The notes beneath the pieces were generated by a model. The model saw only the letters and a list, made by a program, of their open reading frames with translations. It was not told where the DNA came from and ran no database searches. Positions 33,652 through 41,805 of a DNA stretch of 42,351 nucleotides are shown here, one piece after another (position 1 is the stretch's first letter; each line of letters starts with the position of its first letter). Made by a program: the position numbers and the translations under genes. The stretch covers positions 488 through 42,838 of the forward strand of contig DHSR01000078.1 in NCBI GenBank assembly GCA_002410555.1. Reading direction: 5' to 3'. This DNA is from Bacteroidales bacterium UBA5281. GTDB taxonomy: Bacteria; Bacteroidota; Bacteroidia; Bacteroidales; Lentimicrobiaceae.

Positions 33652-33741
33652 GCGCGTGCGTTGTAAATGATGGTTAAAGCAGAATTTATTTTGAATTGAA
33701 ACCCGGCAAAGATCATTCACCGGATTTCATTCACTTACATG

Positions 33742-34158
33742 TTATTTTTTCATGGTGCGAAGGTATTCAACCACAGCCCAGCGATCGAGTTCATCAGGGA
33801 TTTTCTTTTCAAAATTTGGCATTTCATCCCGGCCTATAATGGACATATAATAGAGTTCGCCATCTGAAAGTGCCTGAAACTCTTTGGAGCTGAAATCACC
33901 ACAGTCGGTTTCCAGTTTAGCCGCTTTTGGTCCATCGCCCAGTCCTTTGGAGCCGTGGCAGGATTTGCAATGCTTGTTGTACAATTCTTTACCCACAGAA
34001 TTTATAGAAGCATCATTGGCTTTAAGCGGACTCTTCATGGCTTTGTATTTGGCCGGAATATCCCAGGGGCCGCCCGGCTTTTGTATCATTGCCATATTGA
34101 TGGTTAAAAATGCGATGGTGGCAACCATCATTGTCAGTAATTTGAGTGATTTTTTCAT
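33742..34158 (-). CDS. Monohaem class I-type cytochrome c
   Basis: A 138-residue secreted electron carrier. Signal peptide MKKSLKLLTMMVATIAFLTINMA, one CKSCH haem site (about residues 64-68) followed by GSKGLGDGPKA, and EMPNF for the likely axial Met. It is the diffusible partner that can carry electrons between the membrane cytochromes and acceptors. It lies 28 bases after the DUF5777 barrel gene and 90 bases before the seven-haem gene. Confidence 0.88.
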   Translation of the reverse strand: MKKSLKLLTMMVATIAFLTINMAMIQKPGGPWDIPAKYKAMKSPLKANDASINSVGKELYNKHCKSCHGSKGLGDGPKAAKLETDCGDFSSKEFQALSDGELYYMSIIGRDEMPNFEKKIPDELDRWAVVEYLRTMKK

Positions 34159-34186
34159 GGTTTTAAATTTGTTTGTAGTTAATAAA

Positions 34187-35089
34187 TCAGAAACCCCACA
34201 ATCGGGTAATATTTAACCCTATGAGAATGTCTCCATCAAAAAAGTCGTTCTTGTTAAAAATCATATTTTCCTGTGGCAGTATATTTTGGGCTGAACCTAC
34301 ATATACATGAAATGCATGGGTGCTGGTTGAAATTTCCCAGCCAATGCAAATGTTAGGTTTAGCAATACCTGTTTCATCGTTAACAGCTTCCGTGTGTTCC
34401 GAAATGGATTGTATGCGCAGTGGGAAGTCAGCCAGGAGAATGACCGAACTTTGAGGTGAAACTTTGATACGCCCGCCCACTGAAATGGCAAGACGGTCAT
34501 GATCAACAGGATGTTCGGTTGCGTTGTAATGTGTAAAAGAAGGTGCAATCTGCAGCGAAATCATATCGTTGAACCGGTGCGAAATAATAATCTGACTAAA
34601 ATAGGACAAGCGGTTGGAAAAAGCATAATTTTTCCCAAATTTTGATTCAGCGCTCCCGTCAATACCAATTACTTCGTAAAGCGACACGGTAACCGGAATA
34701 GAATTGGATCTGGTTTGCTGCAAAATATTGTATTTTATCTGAATATCCTGCATCTTGTTGAACTTGGTGGTGCCAATTCCGACCATCAGGTTATTAAGAA
34801 TACTGTAATTCAGCCCTAAGCGGATGTTAGATGGAGCCCATATGCCATAAAGATCGCTGATACCATTGTCCATGGTTCCAAATCTGTGCTGAATAACCAT
34901 TTCAAGTGTTTTTTGTGCCTGAATGGTGGTGGTGGCATTGTCGAACAGTAAACCGCTTTCGAAAGCAGGCCGCGCCGGACGGGCCACGGGTTTTTCTTCG
35001 GTAGCTTCATCCTGTGTCATGCCCTGAACTGAAAAAAGCAAGGACAATGACAGGAAAGCAAAGGATTTGATAAAAATATTGTTTCTCAT
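34187..35089 (-). CDS. DUF5777-type beta-barrel outer-membrane protein
   Basis: A 300-residue protein with signal peptide (MRNNIFIKSFAFLSLSLLFSVQGMTQ), a short proline-rich linker (KPVARPARPAFESG), and a barrel-like body: VIQHRFGTMDNGISDLYGIW, NIRLGLNYSILNNLMVGIG, SQIIISHRFNDMISLQIAPSF, VSPQSSVILLADFP and a final LIGLNITRLWGF. I place it in the DUF5777 family of Bacteroidota barrel proteins. In a cytochrome operon such a barrel could be the outer-membrane pore of an electron conduit, but it is shorter than MtrB-type porins (about 650 residues). Confidence 0.72.
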   Translation of the reverse strand: MRNNIFIKSFAFLSLSLLFSVQGMTQDEATEEKPVARPARPAFESGLLFDNATTTIQAQKTLEMVIQHRFGTMDNGISDLYGIWAPSNIRLGLNYSILNNLMVGIGTTKFNKMQDIQIKYNILQQTRSNSIPVTVSLYEVIGIDGSAESKFGKNYAFSNRLSYFSQIIISHRFNDMISLQIAPSFTHYNATEHPVDHDRLAISVGGRIKVSPQSSVILLADFPLRIQSISEHTEAVNDETGIAKPNICIGWEISTSTHAFHVYVGSAQNILPQENMIFNKNDFFDGDILIGLNITRLWGF

Positions 35090-35117
35090 AATATTGTTGC
35101 CTGTGGTTGATTTTAGA

Positions 35118-35507
35118 TCAATTGTTTAAAGCTCCCTGTTCAATCCATGCCCTGATTAACCTGGTTTGTTCAGGTGTGGAATATTTTTTCATGCTTCCAG
35201 AAGCCATACTTGTGTAGAGTAAACTGTTGGCCGGTTCGTTGGCAACTACCATATTATTACTGAACAAACTTTGGTAGGCGCGTTCGGGTGTGAGTTCAGG
35301 AGGTACAGCACCCGCGGCATGACAGCCCGAAAAACCACAACTGACATTAAAAACAGGTACTACATCATTTTTAAAACTTACTTCTGTTGTGATGGGAGTT
35401 TCATCGAATTCGATAAACTCATATTCGCAACCGCTAAAGCCAATTCCCGCAAGAAGGAGCCATAGTGCAAAGGTGAATATCCCTGGTTTTCTTTTCATCT
35501 TAATCAT
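35118..35507 (-). CDS. Small cytochrome c-like lipoprotein with CX4CH site
   Basis: A 129-residue lipoprotein, lipobox GFSGC with Cys27. The mature domain begins VSFKNDVVPVFNVSC and has CGFSGCHAAG (about 57-66), a CX4CH haem-like site as in other Bacteroidota one-domain cytochromes where CXXCH is expected. RAWIEQGALNN is the usual C-terminal helix of this domain. It is the first gene of the operon, 28 bases before the barrel gene, and lies about 110 bases from the palindrome upstream. Confidence 0.7.
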   Translation of the reverse strand: MIKMKRKPGIFTFALWLLLAGIGFSGCEYEFIEFDETPITTEVSFKNDVVPVFNVSCGFSGCHAAGAVPPELTPERAYQSLFSNNMVVANEPANSLLYTSMASGSMKKYSTPEQTRLIRAWIEQGALNN

Positions 35508-35569
35508 GTATTATTTTTACACATCAAAGAAACTATTTATATGCATACGGTAAAGGTAAAAATAATTGA

Positions 35570-35577
35570 TATATTTG
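35570..35577 (+). promoter_or_regulatory. -7 promoter box, regulator gene
   Basis: TATATTTG matches TAnnTTTG exactly. Transcription would start near 35584, giving a 120-base leader and placing the palindrome at 35605-35628 downstream of the start. A half-site TTGATATAT overlaps it (35566-35574). Confidence 0.4.
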
Positions 35578-35604
35578 TGCTGTAAAAGTGATAAATACTA
35601 TGGG

Positions 35605-35628
35605 TTGCATTGATATATATCAATGCAA
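35605..35628. promoter_or_regulatory. Perfect 24-bp palindrome with FNR-type core
   Basis: TTGCATTGATAT followed by its exact reverse complement ATATCAATGCAA. The inner 14 bases (35610-35623) are TTGAT-ATAT-ATCAA, an exact FNR-family consensus site. It lies in the divergent region between the cytochrome operon and the Crp/Fnr-type gene. A weak -7-like TAAGCTCG at 35645-35652 would put the site near -42, the usual activating position, for the regulator gene. Confidence 0.75.
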
Positions 35629-35703
35629 TACGCCTGAACTAAGTTAAGCTCGTGGTATCAGGTTAAAAATGAGCTATTTGAAAAGCCAAACAAAAGAAAA
35701 AAT

Positions 35704-36396
35704 ATGCCAAATTCAAATCTAAACGGTTGTTTGAACTGCAGAGAACGATCCGAAATATTCAGCACCCTGCATCACAATGAGCTTATCCATGTCGATATGT
35801 GCAGGGTGAGGATGCATTATGGGGTTGGTGAGATGATTTTTAAACAGGGCTCACCCTGTTATGATTTTGTTTGTGTAACCTCGGGACTTGTGAAGCTTTA
35901 TGTTGAAAGTGGCAACGACCGCAAACTAATTATAGGTTTTGCCAAACCGGTGGATTATATTTTTGTGCCGGGTGCCTATGTAGATAAGCGACATCATTTC
36001 AGCGCCATGGCCTGTGAGGAAACCACTGCGTGTCTGGTAGAAGCTGAGGTAATACAAAGTCTGGTAAAAACCAACCCGGAATTTAGTTACCAGTCCATAA
36101 GCAAGATTAGTGCTCAGGCCATAAATCTTTTCGAACAACTAACCAATCTCACTCATAAACAAATGCCCGGGCGTATGGCTGACATGCTGATCTACCTTTC
36201 ACATAAGGTATATGAGTCAAATCCCTTTTTTACCCACCTGACCCGTCAGGATTTTGCCGATTTGTCAGGCATGACCAAGGAAAGTGCCATAAGGGTATTA
36301 AAAGTGTTCAAGGATGATGGCCTGGTGAAAATTGATGGCGATCTCATTCATATTCTTGACATGCCCAGGCTTGAAAATATCAGCAGAAATGGCTGA
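35704..36396 (+). CDS. Crp/Fnr-family transcription regulator
   Basis: A 230-residue regulator: cyclic-nucleotide-like sensor domain (about 25-130), dimer helix (130-165), and C-terminal winged helix (179-212) with LTRQDFADLSGMTKESAIRVLKVFKDDG. The recognition helix keeps the Glu193...Arg197 pair that reads the TGA part of FNR/CRP half-sites. An N-terminal CxxC (C9, C12) plus C33, C52, C57, C104 and C110 could hold an iron-sulfur cluster or sense redox state, although spacing differs from E. coli FNR. It is divergent from the cytochrome operon, and the palindrome in its leader suggests autoregulation and control of the operon. Confidence 0.9.
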   Translation: MPNSNLNGCLNCRERSEIFSTLHHNELIHVDMCRVRMHYGVGEMIFKQGSPCYDFVCVTSGLVKLYVESGNDRKLIIGFAKPVDYIFVPGAYVDKRHHFSAMACEETTACLVEAEVIQSLVKTNPEFSYQSISKISAQAINLFEQLTNLTHKQMPGRMADMLIYLSHKVYESNPFFTHLTRQDFADLSGMTKESAIRVLKVFKDDGLVKIDGDLIHILDMPRLENISRNG

Positions 36397-36404
36397 TGCT
36401 GTTT

Positions 36405-37037
36405 TTATCCCTGTTCGTTTTCCGGTTTATCGCGATTGATGCAATTCACAAGTACTGTCCGTGCAATAATCGACAGTTGAAGAAAGTAGGGAGAAGTACT
36501 GTTGAATATGATGTATTTGGTCAGTTCGGGCAACCATTTTATAAAATGGTCACGTATAAATAAACACTTAAATTTATGAAGTTCCACTGCCTGAATGGAT
36601 GAATCTGTTTTCAGCAGTATAAGCATGTGCTCATTCAGATGAGATATAAAATCCAGTTCGTTGCACAAATGATCAGGCGTATATTCCGGATATCCCAGCG
36701 TATACTCATTTGTTTTATATGCGTCCAGGAGATAATTCCGTGTATCATCTTTTTGATCGAAATAGGTAAGTGCCCGCAACCGGTTAAAATCTTTCTGCTG
36801 CTCCGGGTCGAAAAGTCTAAGGTACTCTGCTCTAAGCAATTCAATATATTGTCCTTTGGCGGAGCGGGACAGTTTATAAGATAACCCAAGAAACTTAGGT
36901 TCAAGTCTCTTAGCTTCATTAATTAGCGCATCGTAGGGCGCTGTCTCTCCATGATAATTGCCATCAGGGAAGTCGAATAATCTGGCAAGTATACGATAAG
37001 CATTTGACTGAGAGGAAGTTATTTCTATATTTATCAT
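36405..37037 (-). CDS. NarJ/TorD-type molybdoenzyme chaperone
   Basis: A 210-residue helical protein of the TorD/NarJ family (PF02613), which binds the signal peptide of a molybdenum-containing reductase and helps insert the cofactor. Marks: NAYRILARLFDFPDG at the start, EYLRLFDPEQQ, GYPEYTPDHLCNELDFISHLNEHM and FIRDHFIKWLPELTKYI, followed by SPYFLQLSIIA. The ATG at 37037 starts MINIEIT; a longer frame to 37118 lies before a good promoter box. No molybdoenzyme is in the window, so the client is elsewhere. It converges on the Crp/Fnr-type gene with eight bases between stops. Confidence 0.85.
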   Translation of the reverse strand: MINIEITSSQSNAYRILARLFDFPDGNYHGETAPYDALINEAKRLEPKFLGLSYKLSRSAKGQYIELLRAEYLRLFDPEQQKDFNRLRALTYFDQKDDTRNYLLDAYKTNEYTLGYPEYTPDHLCNELDFISHLNEHMLILLKTDSSIQAVELHKFKCLFIRDHFIKWLPELTKYIIFNSTSPYFLQLSIIARTVLVNCINRDKPENEQG

Positions 37038-37072
37038 CGTATAAGAAGATTTTCCCGAATGAAAATGAAGCG

Positions 37073-37080
37073 CAAATATA
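37073..37080 (-). promoter_or_regulatory. -7 promoter box of the TorD-like gene
   Basis: The minus strand reads TATATTTG, an exact TAnnTTTG match 36 bases before the ATG at 37037, which supports that start. Confidence 0.5.
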
Positions 37081-37156
37081 GAGATATTGATTGCTCTTTT
37101 GAAGCCTGGAAAGCACAATTATATCTTTAAAAAAGATGATAAATAGCAATAAAAAC

Positions 37157-37170
37157 CTGATTTATATCAA
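37157..37170. promoter_or_regulatory. FNR-type box upstream of the TorD-like gene
   Basis: On the minus strand TTGATATAAATCAG, 13 of 14 positions of TTGAT-N4-ATCAA counting any spacer, in the same orientation as the gene. Relative to a weak -7-like CATCTTTT (37131-37138) it lies near -40; relative to the better box at 37073-37080 it is about 90 bases upstream. Confidence 0.5.
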
Positions 37171-37199
37171 TGTATCACTTTATATTACACCATTAAATC

Positions 37200-38588
37200 T
37201 TAATAGCTGAATAGATTTACGTTGCTCGTACCACCAGGATGGATGGTGAAGCTGTTTTCAATGGTATACATGGAGCGTTCTGCATTTTTGGAGCGATAAA
37301 CCACGCGATAGTTGCCCGGTTGCAGTACAAGGGTTTCCTGTAATATATTTTCTCTGAGTTCATAAATCCATTCTATCCGGTTGTTGCGCTCCACATATAG
37401 GCTGCCAAATCCGTTTACGCTTTTGCGGATAACCACAATACCCGGAAGTGGTATGTCAATGGTGGTAGTTTGTCCCTGCCTGATTTGAACACCATTCATG
37501 TAAATCCGTGGTAAAGTGAGAATTTCCAGGTCATAGGTGCCGCATAAATACTTTTTAATGTCGCCGAAATTCTGAACGTTCAATGTTTCCTTTTTCCCAC
37601 TCTGATGAATGATTGCATACAGGTTTTTTACAATCCGGTCGTTTGGTCCTATTTTAAGGTCGAGGTAGCCCTGAGGAGCGCTGATAACTACGGTAAGGTG
37701 TTTGCCCGGCTCCAAAACAATGCTATCCACATATATAGGAGGAACAGTATTCACCACCAGGTCGTATGTCATCATTGGGTCAATCATTAGGGTATCCGGC
37801 AATCCCCTTTGATTTAGGGTATGCAGGAAATTATATTTCATTTTCTTTGAAGTGTGGTCATAAAACGTGAGATTCACATTTGTTTCAGTGGCATTGTTGC
37901 GGATGTCGAGTAGATTTACCTGCATAGTGGTTTGATGAAGCGCCTGAGAAATGACGGTGCTGAGTGCCTTTTGAAATGCAGTCTCGCTGGATGCATCAAA
38001 ATAGGTTCCCACACAGTCAAAGGCTTCCTTAAAATCACGACCAATGCCAATAATAAAAGGTTTCATAGCAATGCCATGCTTTTGTAATTCAGCCGAGGAT
38101 TGACATGGATCACCGCCACATTCCTCGATGCCATCTGTAATGAGAATGATAATATTTCGACAATTTTCGCAAGGCGGAAAATCATGCACGGCTTGTTCCA
38201 GCGAATAAGCAATGGGCGTGGTACCCCGTGGGGTTAAACTCATGATCTTATTTTTTATACGCGATATATTGCCCGGACTAAAAGGAACTTCCAGTTTGGT
38301 ATCGTAGCAATCGGGAGGAGGGTAGGTTTTTTGATGACCATAAACCCGGAGAGCTATTTCAAGGTTTTTAAAGGTTGCCAGACTGTCCAGAAGGCCAACC
38401 ATAAGTTTTTTGGCAATATTCATTTTTACATCACTCTGCCACCGGCCATACATGCTCTGTGAAGCATCAAAAACAAACAGTATGCGGTTTAAAGGCTCTG
38501 CTTTCTCATTTTTGACACCACCCTGTGCACCTGCCATTAAGGGTATCAGTAAAAAAAATATAAAAATTACTTTGAGTTTTACTGCCAT
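37200..38588 (-). CDS. von Willebrand factor A domain protein
   Basis: A 462-residue exported protein starting MAVKLKVIFIFFLLIPLMAGAQ (signal peptide). The VWA domain (about 32-215) has a complete metal-ion site: DASQSM, TPRGTTP with the Thr, and LITDGIEECGGD with the Asp. After it come three beta-rich repeats (about 225-460; GYLDLKIGPND, PGIVVIRKSVNGFGSLYV, ending PGGTSNVNLFSY), similar in style to PEGA-like modules. The partner is unknown. A frame extending to 38720 is discarded, because a -7 box (38660-38667) stands inside it. It does not obviously belong to the cytochrome block. Confidence 0.85.
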   Translation of the reverse strand: MAVKLKVIFIFFLLIPLMAGAQGGVKNEKAEPLNRILFVFDASQSMYGRWQSDVKMNIAKKLMVGLLDSLATFKNLEIALRVYGHQKTYPPPDCYDTKLEVPFSPGNISRIKNKIMSLTPRGTTPIAYSLEQAVHDFPPCENCRNIIILITDGIEECGGDPCQSSAELQKHGIAMKPFIIGIGRDFKEAFDCVGTYFDASSETAFQKALSTVISQALHQTTMQVNLLDIRNNATETNVNLTFYDHTSKKMKYNFLHTLNQRGLPDTLMIDPMMTYDLVVNTVPPIYVDSIVLEPGKHLTVVISAPQGYLDLKIGPNDRIVKNLYAIIHQSGKKETLNVQNFGDIKKYLCGTYDLEILTLPRIYMNGVQIRQGQTTTIDIPLPGIVVIRKSVNGFGSLYVERNNRIEWIYELRENILQETLVLQPGNYRVVYRSKNAERSMYTIENSFTIHPGGTSNVNLFSY

Positions 38589-38659
38589 TTCAGTGCGATT
38601 TGAAGTTTGATAAATGAACACTGACCTTTTATTTACCCTGTCTGTTGAGTAAATATTGG

Positions 38660-38667
38660 CGAAAGTA
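38660..38667 (-). promoter_or_regulatory. -7-like box of the VWA gene
   Basis: The minus strand reads TACTTTCG, one change from TAnnTTTG, about 70 bases before the ATG at 38588. Confidence 0.35.
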
Positions 38668-38786
38668 TGTTTTTTTGTTGATAAATTCAGCCCTGATGAA
38701 TAAAAAAAGAGTTCCAACAATACACTTAAGTTTAACTTTGGCGTTTATATTTTAATTCTGTCACTTATAACTCTTGTTAAATTTCT

Positions 38787-41732
38787 ATGGTACGTTTCCA
38801 ATTGCTCCTGCGGCATTTTCTTTTGAACAGCCTGTTTTTCTTTTTCATATTTAATGTTTCTCTTGCACAAAAGTCAGCCTCCTTATCCTGGCCCGATTCG
38901 GTTTTTAATACCCTTTCACCTGACGAAAGAATAGCGCAGTTGCTTATGGTTAGGGCTTATTCTAACCGGGATACTGCATACGAAAAAAACCTCCTGAAAC
39001 AAGTGGGTGACCTAAACCTCGGTGGTGTTTGTTTCTTTCAGGGTGGCCCAGCCCGGCAGGCTATTTTTACCAATAAACTCCAGCAAACGGTTCGCACTCC
39101 GCTGTTGGTTGCAATAGATGCAGAATGGGGATTGTCAATGCGTCTTGACAGTATTGGGTTATTGCCCAAACAGATGACCATGGGGGCTGTAAACAGCAAT
39201 GCACTTATTTATCAAATGGGCCGGGAAGTGGCTATGCAATGCAAACGCATCGGCATTCATATCAATTTTGCTCCTGTGGTCGATGTTAATAATAATCCGG
39301 CGAATCCCGTAATCAATGCAAGGTCGTTTGGTGAACAACGCGAAAATGTGGCCCAAAAGGCATATTGGTACATGAAAGGTATGCAGGATGAAGGCATAAT
39401 TGCCGTTGCCAAACATTTTCCCGGTCATGGAGACACAGATTTTGATTCACATTTCACCCTTCCTTTGATTAATAAATCTGCTGAGATGCTCGATACTCTT
39501 GAGTTGTATCCTTTTCAGTATCTGATTGATCATGGAGTAAAAGGAGTAATGGTGGCGCATTTGCGTGTTCCTGCCCTGGATACCGCGAGCATGTCCATTA
39601 CTTCACTGTCACAGCCGGTAATAACAGATTTATTGCGCAATAAGATGGGATTCAAGGGCATGGTGATTACCGATGGAATGGATATGAAAGGATTAACAGC
39701 CTTTGCAGATCGGGGGCTGGTTGAAACCAATGCATTGCTCGCCGGCAACGATATCTTATTGCTTCCGGTAGATGCCGCTGCCGCACTTGTAAACATAAAA
39801 ACAGCCATAGACAGTGGCTGGATTGACCAGCAACTTATTGATGATAAATGTCGACGGGTATTGCAATGGAAATATGAAAGTGGTCTGGCAAATTATACGC
39901 CCATCAGCACCATAAACCTCAATCGCGATTTGAACAGCACGCAAACCCGGCTTACAGCACTACAATTAAATAGTCAGGCCATAACCTTGCTGAACGACCG
40001 ACAAAATTTAATTCCCATCAGACAACTGGACACATTAAAGATTGCCAGCCTGGTGTTTGGCGATACCCTGCTTTCGCCTTTTCAACAACGATTGGATGAT
40101 TATGCCCCTGTAACACACTTTGTGATGAAGCGGGATCCTACTGCTGCCCAGTGTGACTCCATTCTAAACTTGCTTGAGCCTTTCAATTTGATAATTACCG
40201 GCTTTGTAAAAACGAGTGATCTGCCCGCAAAAAAATTTGGCATTTCCAGTAATGCTGCTAAATTGGTGGATACTCTGAGTGGACTTAAAAATACCGTAAT
40301 GTGCCTCTTTACCAGTCCTTATAGTTTAGCGATGTTTAATCAGGCTGCCACCAATGCTTCTGTAATAATATCCTATCAGGACAATACCCTGATGCAGGAG
40401 CTTACAGCACAGGCTGTTTTTGGAGCCATTGGCATGGAAGGTAAATTGCCGGTTTCAGCCAATACCAGCTATAAGGCAGGAAGCGGTCTCGAGCGTGTGC
40501 CCATAGGCAGACTCTCTTTCGGTTTGCCCGAAAGTCAATATGTTGCTTCTGCCGATCTGGCGATCATTGATAGTATAATGCATCAGGCGGTGCTTGATCA
40601 TGTGTTTCCCGGTGCTCAGATAGTAGTGGCTCATAAACGGAAGGTTATATATCGCCGGGCATTCGGATCCAGGACCTACCGGGAAATTGATCCGGTAAAA
40701 AATGATGATCTTTATGACCTTGCATCCCTTACCAAAATTCTCGCAACCACCTTAACGGCAATGAATCTTGCACAGCAGGGGGCAATTGATCCGGATGAAC
40801 CATTGGGCAACTATTATCCGGCACTTAAACATACCAATAAAGAGAAACTGACCATTCGTGCCATCATGGCCCATCATGCCCGACTACAGCCCTACATTCC
40901 ATTTTATCGCCACCTGATAAATCGCAGTGTTACCGATACCACAATATTTGCAGCCCGGTACAGCATTGATTACCCCCACCGGGTGGCCGATGAAATGTAC
41001 ATTTGTGAAGATTACCCCGGCATAATCATCGATTCTATCATCGCCTCTCCACTGCTCAAAACTCTGGAATATAAATATAGCGATTTGGGTTTTATATTAC
41101 TGGCTAAAGCTTTTGAAGAATTAACCGAACTTCCCTCTGATGTTTACCTTCATGAAAATTTTTATGATAAACTGGGATTAACCACTATGGGGTACCACCC
41201 CCGGGATCGCTTTGACATTGGGCGCATAGCGCCAACTGAGCACGATACCCTTTTCCGGCATCAACTGATCATTGGCGATGTGCATGATCAAACGGCAGCT
41301 TTGTTGGGTGGAGTTGCCGGTCATGCCGGCTTGTTCTCCGACGCCCTCGATGTGGCTGTCATCATGCAAATGCTGATGGACAATGGCACTTATGCCGGTG
41401 AACGTTACTTTGATTCAGCAGTAATAAGCACTTTTACTTCTACCCAGTTTGCCTGGAACAACAACCGGCGGGCTATGGGTTTCGATAAACCCGGATTACC
41501 GGGTCAGGCCAGTCCCGCTTGTAATTCAGCTTCCGCGCAAAGCTTTGGCCACAGCGGATTTACCGGTACTTTTGCCTGGGCTGATCCGGAAAGTGAACTG
41601 GTATATGTTTTTCTTAGCAATCGTGTTTGTCCCGATTCGGATAACAATAAACTGCTTAAGCAAAATATCCGTACCCGTATTCAACAGGTAATTTATGATG
41701 CCATTCACAAATCACTTGAATCTGAATATTAA
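38787..41732 (+). CDS. GH3 beta-N-acetylglucosaminidase fused to serine beta-lactamase-type domain
   Basis: A 981-residue exported fusion with signal peptide (1-27, ending VSLAQ). Residues 35-370 are a NagZ-like GH3 domain: AKHFPGHGDTDFDSH (208-222, with the catalytic His-Asp dyad of NagZ enzymes) and VITDGMDMKG (293-302; nucleophile Asp296). A second GH3-like domain spans about 395-580. The C-terminus (590-975) is a class C beta-lactamase/esterase fold: S647-L-T-K650, YSD (764-766, YxN-type Tyr) and HSG (922-924, KTG-type). It likely removes GlcNAc from muropeptides and cleaves a D-amino-acid or ester bond. Such fusions are known in Bacteroidota. Confidence 0.93.
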   Translation: MVRFQLLLRHFLLNSLFFFFIFNVSLAQKSASLSWPDSVFNTLSPDERIAQLLMVRAYSNRDTAYEKNLLKQVGDLNLGGVCFFQGGPARQAIFTNKLQQTVRTPLLVAIDAEWGLSMRLDSIGLLPKQMTMGAVNSNALIYQMGREVAMQCKRIGIHINFAPVVDVNNNPANPVINARSFGEQRENVAQKAYWYMKGMQDEGIIAVAKHFPGHGDTDFDSHFTLPLINKSAEMLDTLELYPFQYLIDHGVKGVMVAHLRVPALDTASMSITSLSQPVITDLLRNKMGFKGMVITDGMDMKGLTAFADRGLVETNALLAGNDILLLPVDAAAALVNIKTAIDSGWIDQQLIDDKCRRVLQWKYESGLANYTPISTINLNRDLNSTQTRLTALQLNSQAITLLNDRQNLIPIRQLDTLKIASLVFGDTLLSPFQQRLDDYAPVTHFVMKRDPTAAQCDSILNLLEPFNLIITGFVKTSDLPAKKFGISSNAAKLVDTLSGLKNTVMCLFTSPYSLAMFNQAATNASVIISYQDNTLMQELTAQAVFGAIGMEGKLPVSANTSYKAGSGLERVPIGRLSFGLPESQYVASADLAIIDSIMHQAVLDHVFPGAQIVVAHKRKVIYRRAFGSRTYREIDPVKNDDLYDLASLTKILATTLTAMNLAQQGAIDPDEPLGNYYPALKHTNKEKLTIRAIMAHHARLQPYIPFYRHLINRSVTDTTIFAARYSIDYPHRVADEMYICEDYPGIIIDSIIASPLLKTLEYKYSDLGFILLAKAFEELTELPSDVYLHENFYDKLGLTTMGYHPRDRFDIGRIAPTEHDTLFRHQLIIGDVHDQTAALLGGVAGHAGLFSDALDVAVIMQMLMDNGTYAGERYFDSAVISTFTSTQFAWNNNRRAMGFDKPGLPGQASPACNSASAQSFGHSGFTGTFAWADPESELVYVFLSNRVCPDSDNNKLLKQNIRTRIQQVIYDAIHKSLESEY

Positions 41733-41805
41733 TTTTAAGGTTGAATGAACACCCATCGTTTGTAACTGTTATGTGGTTTCATTATTCATTAATAAAAAAA
41801 TAAGA

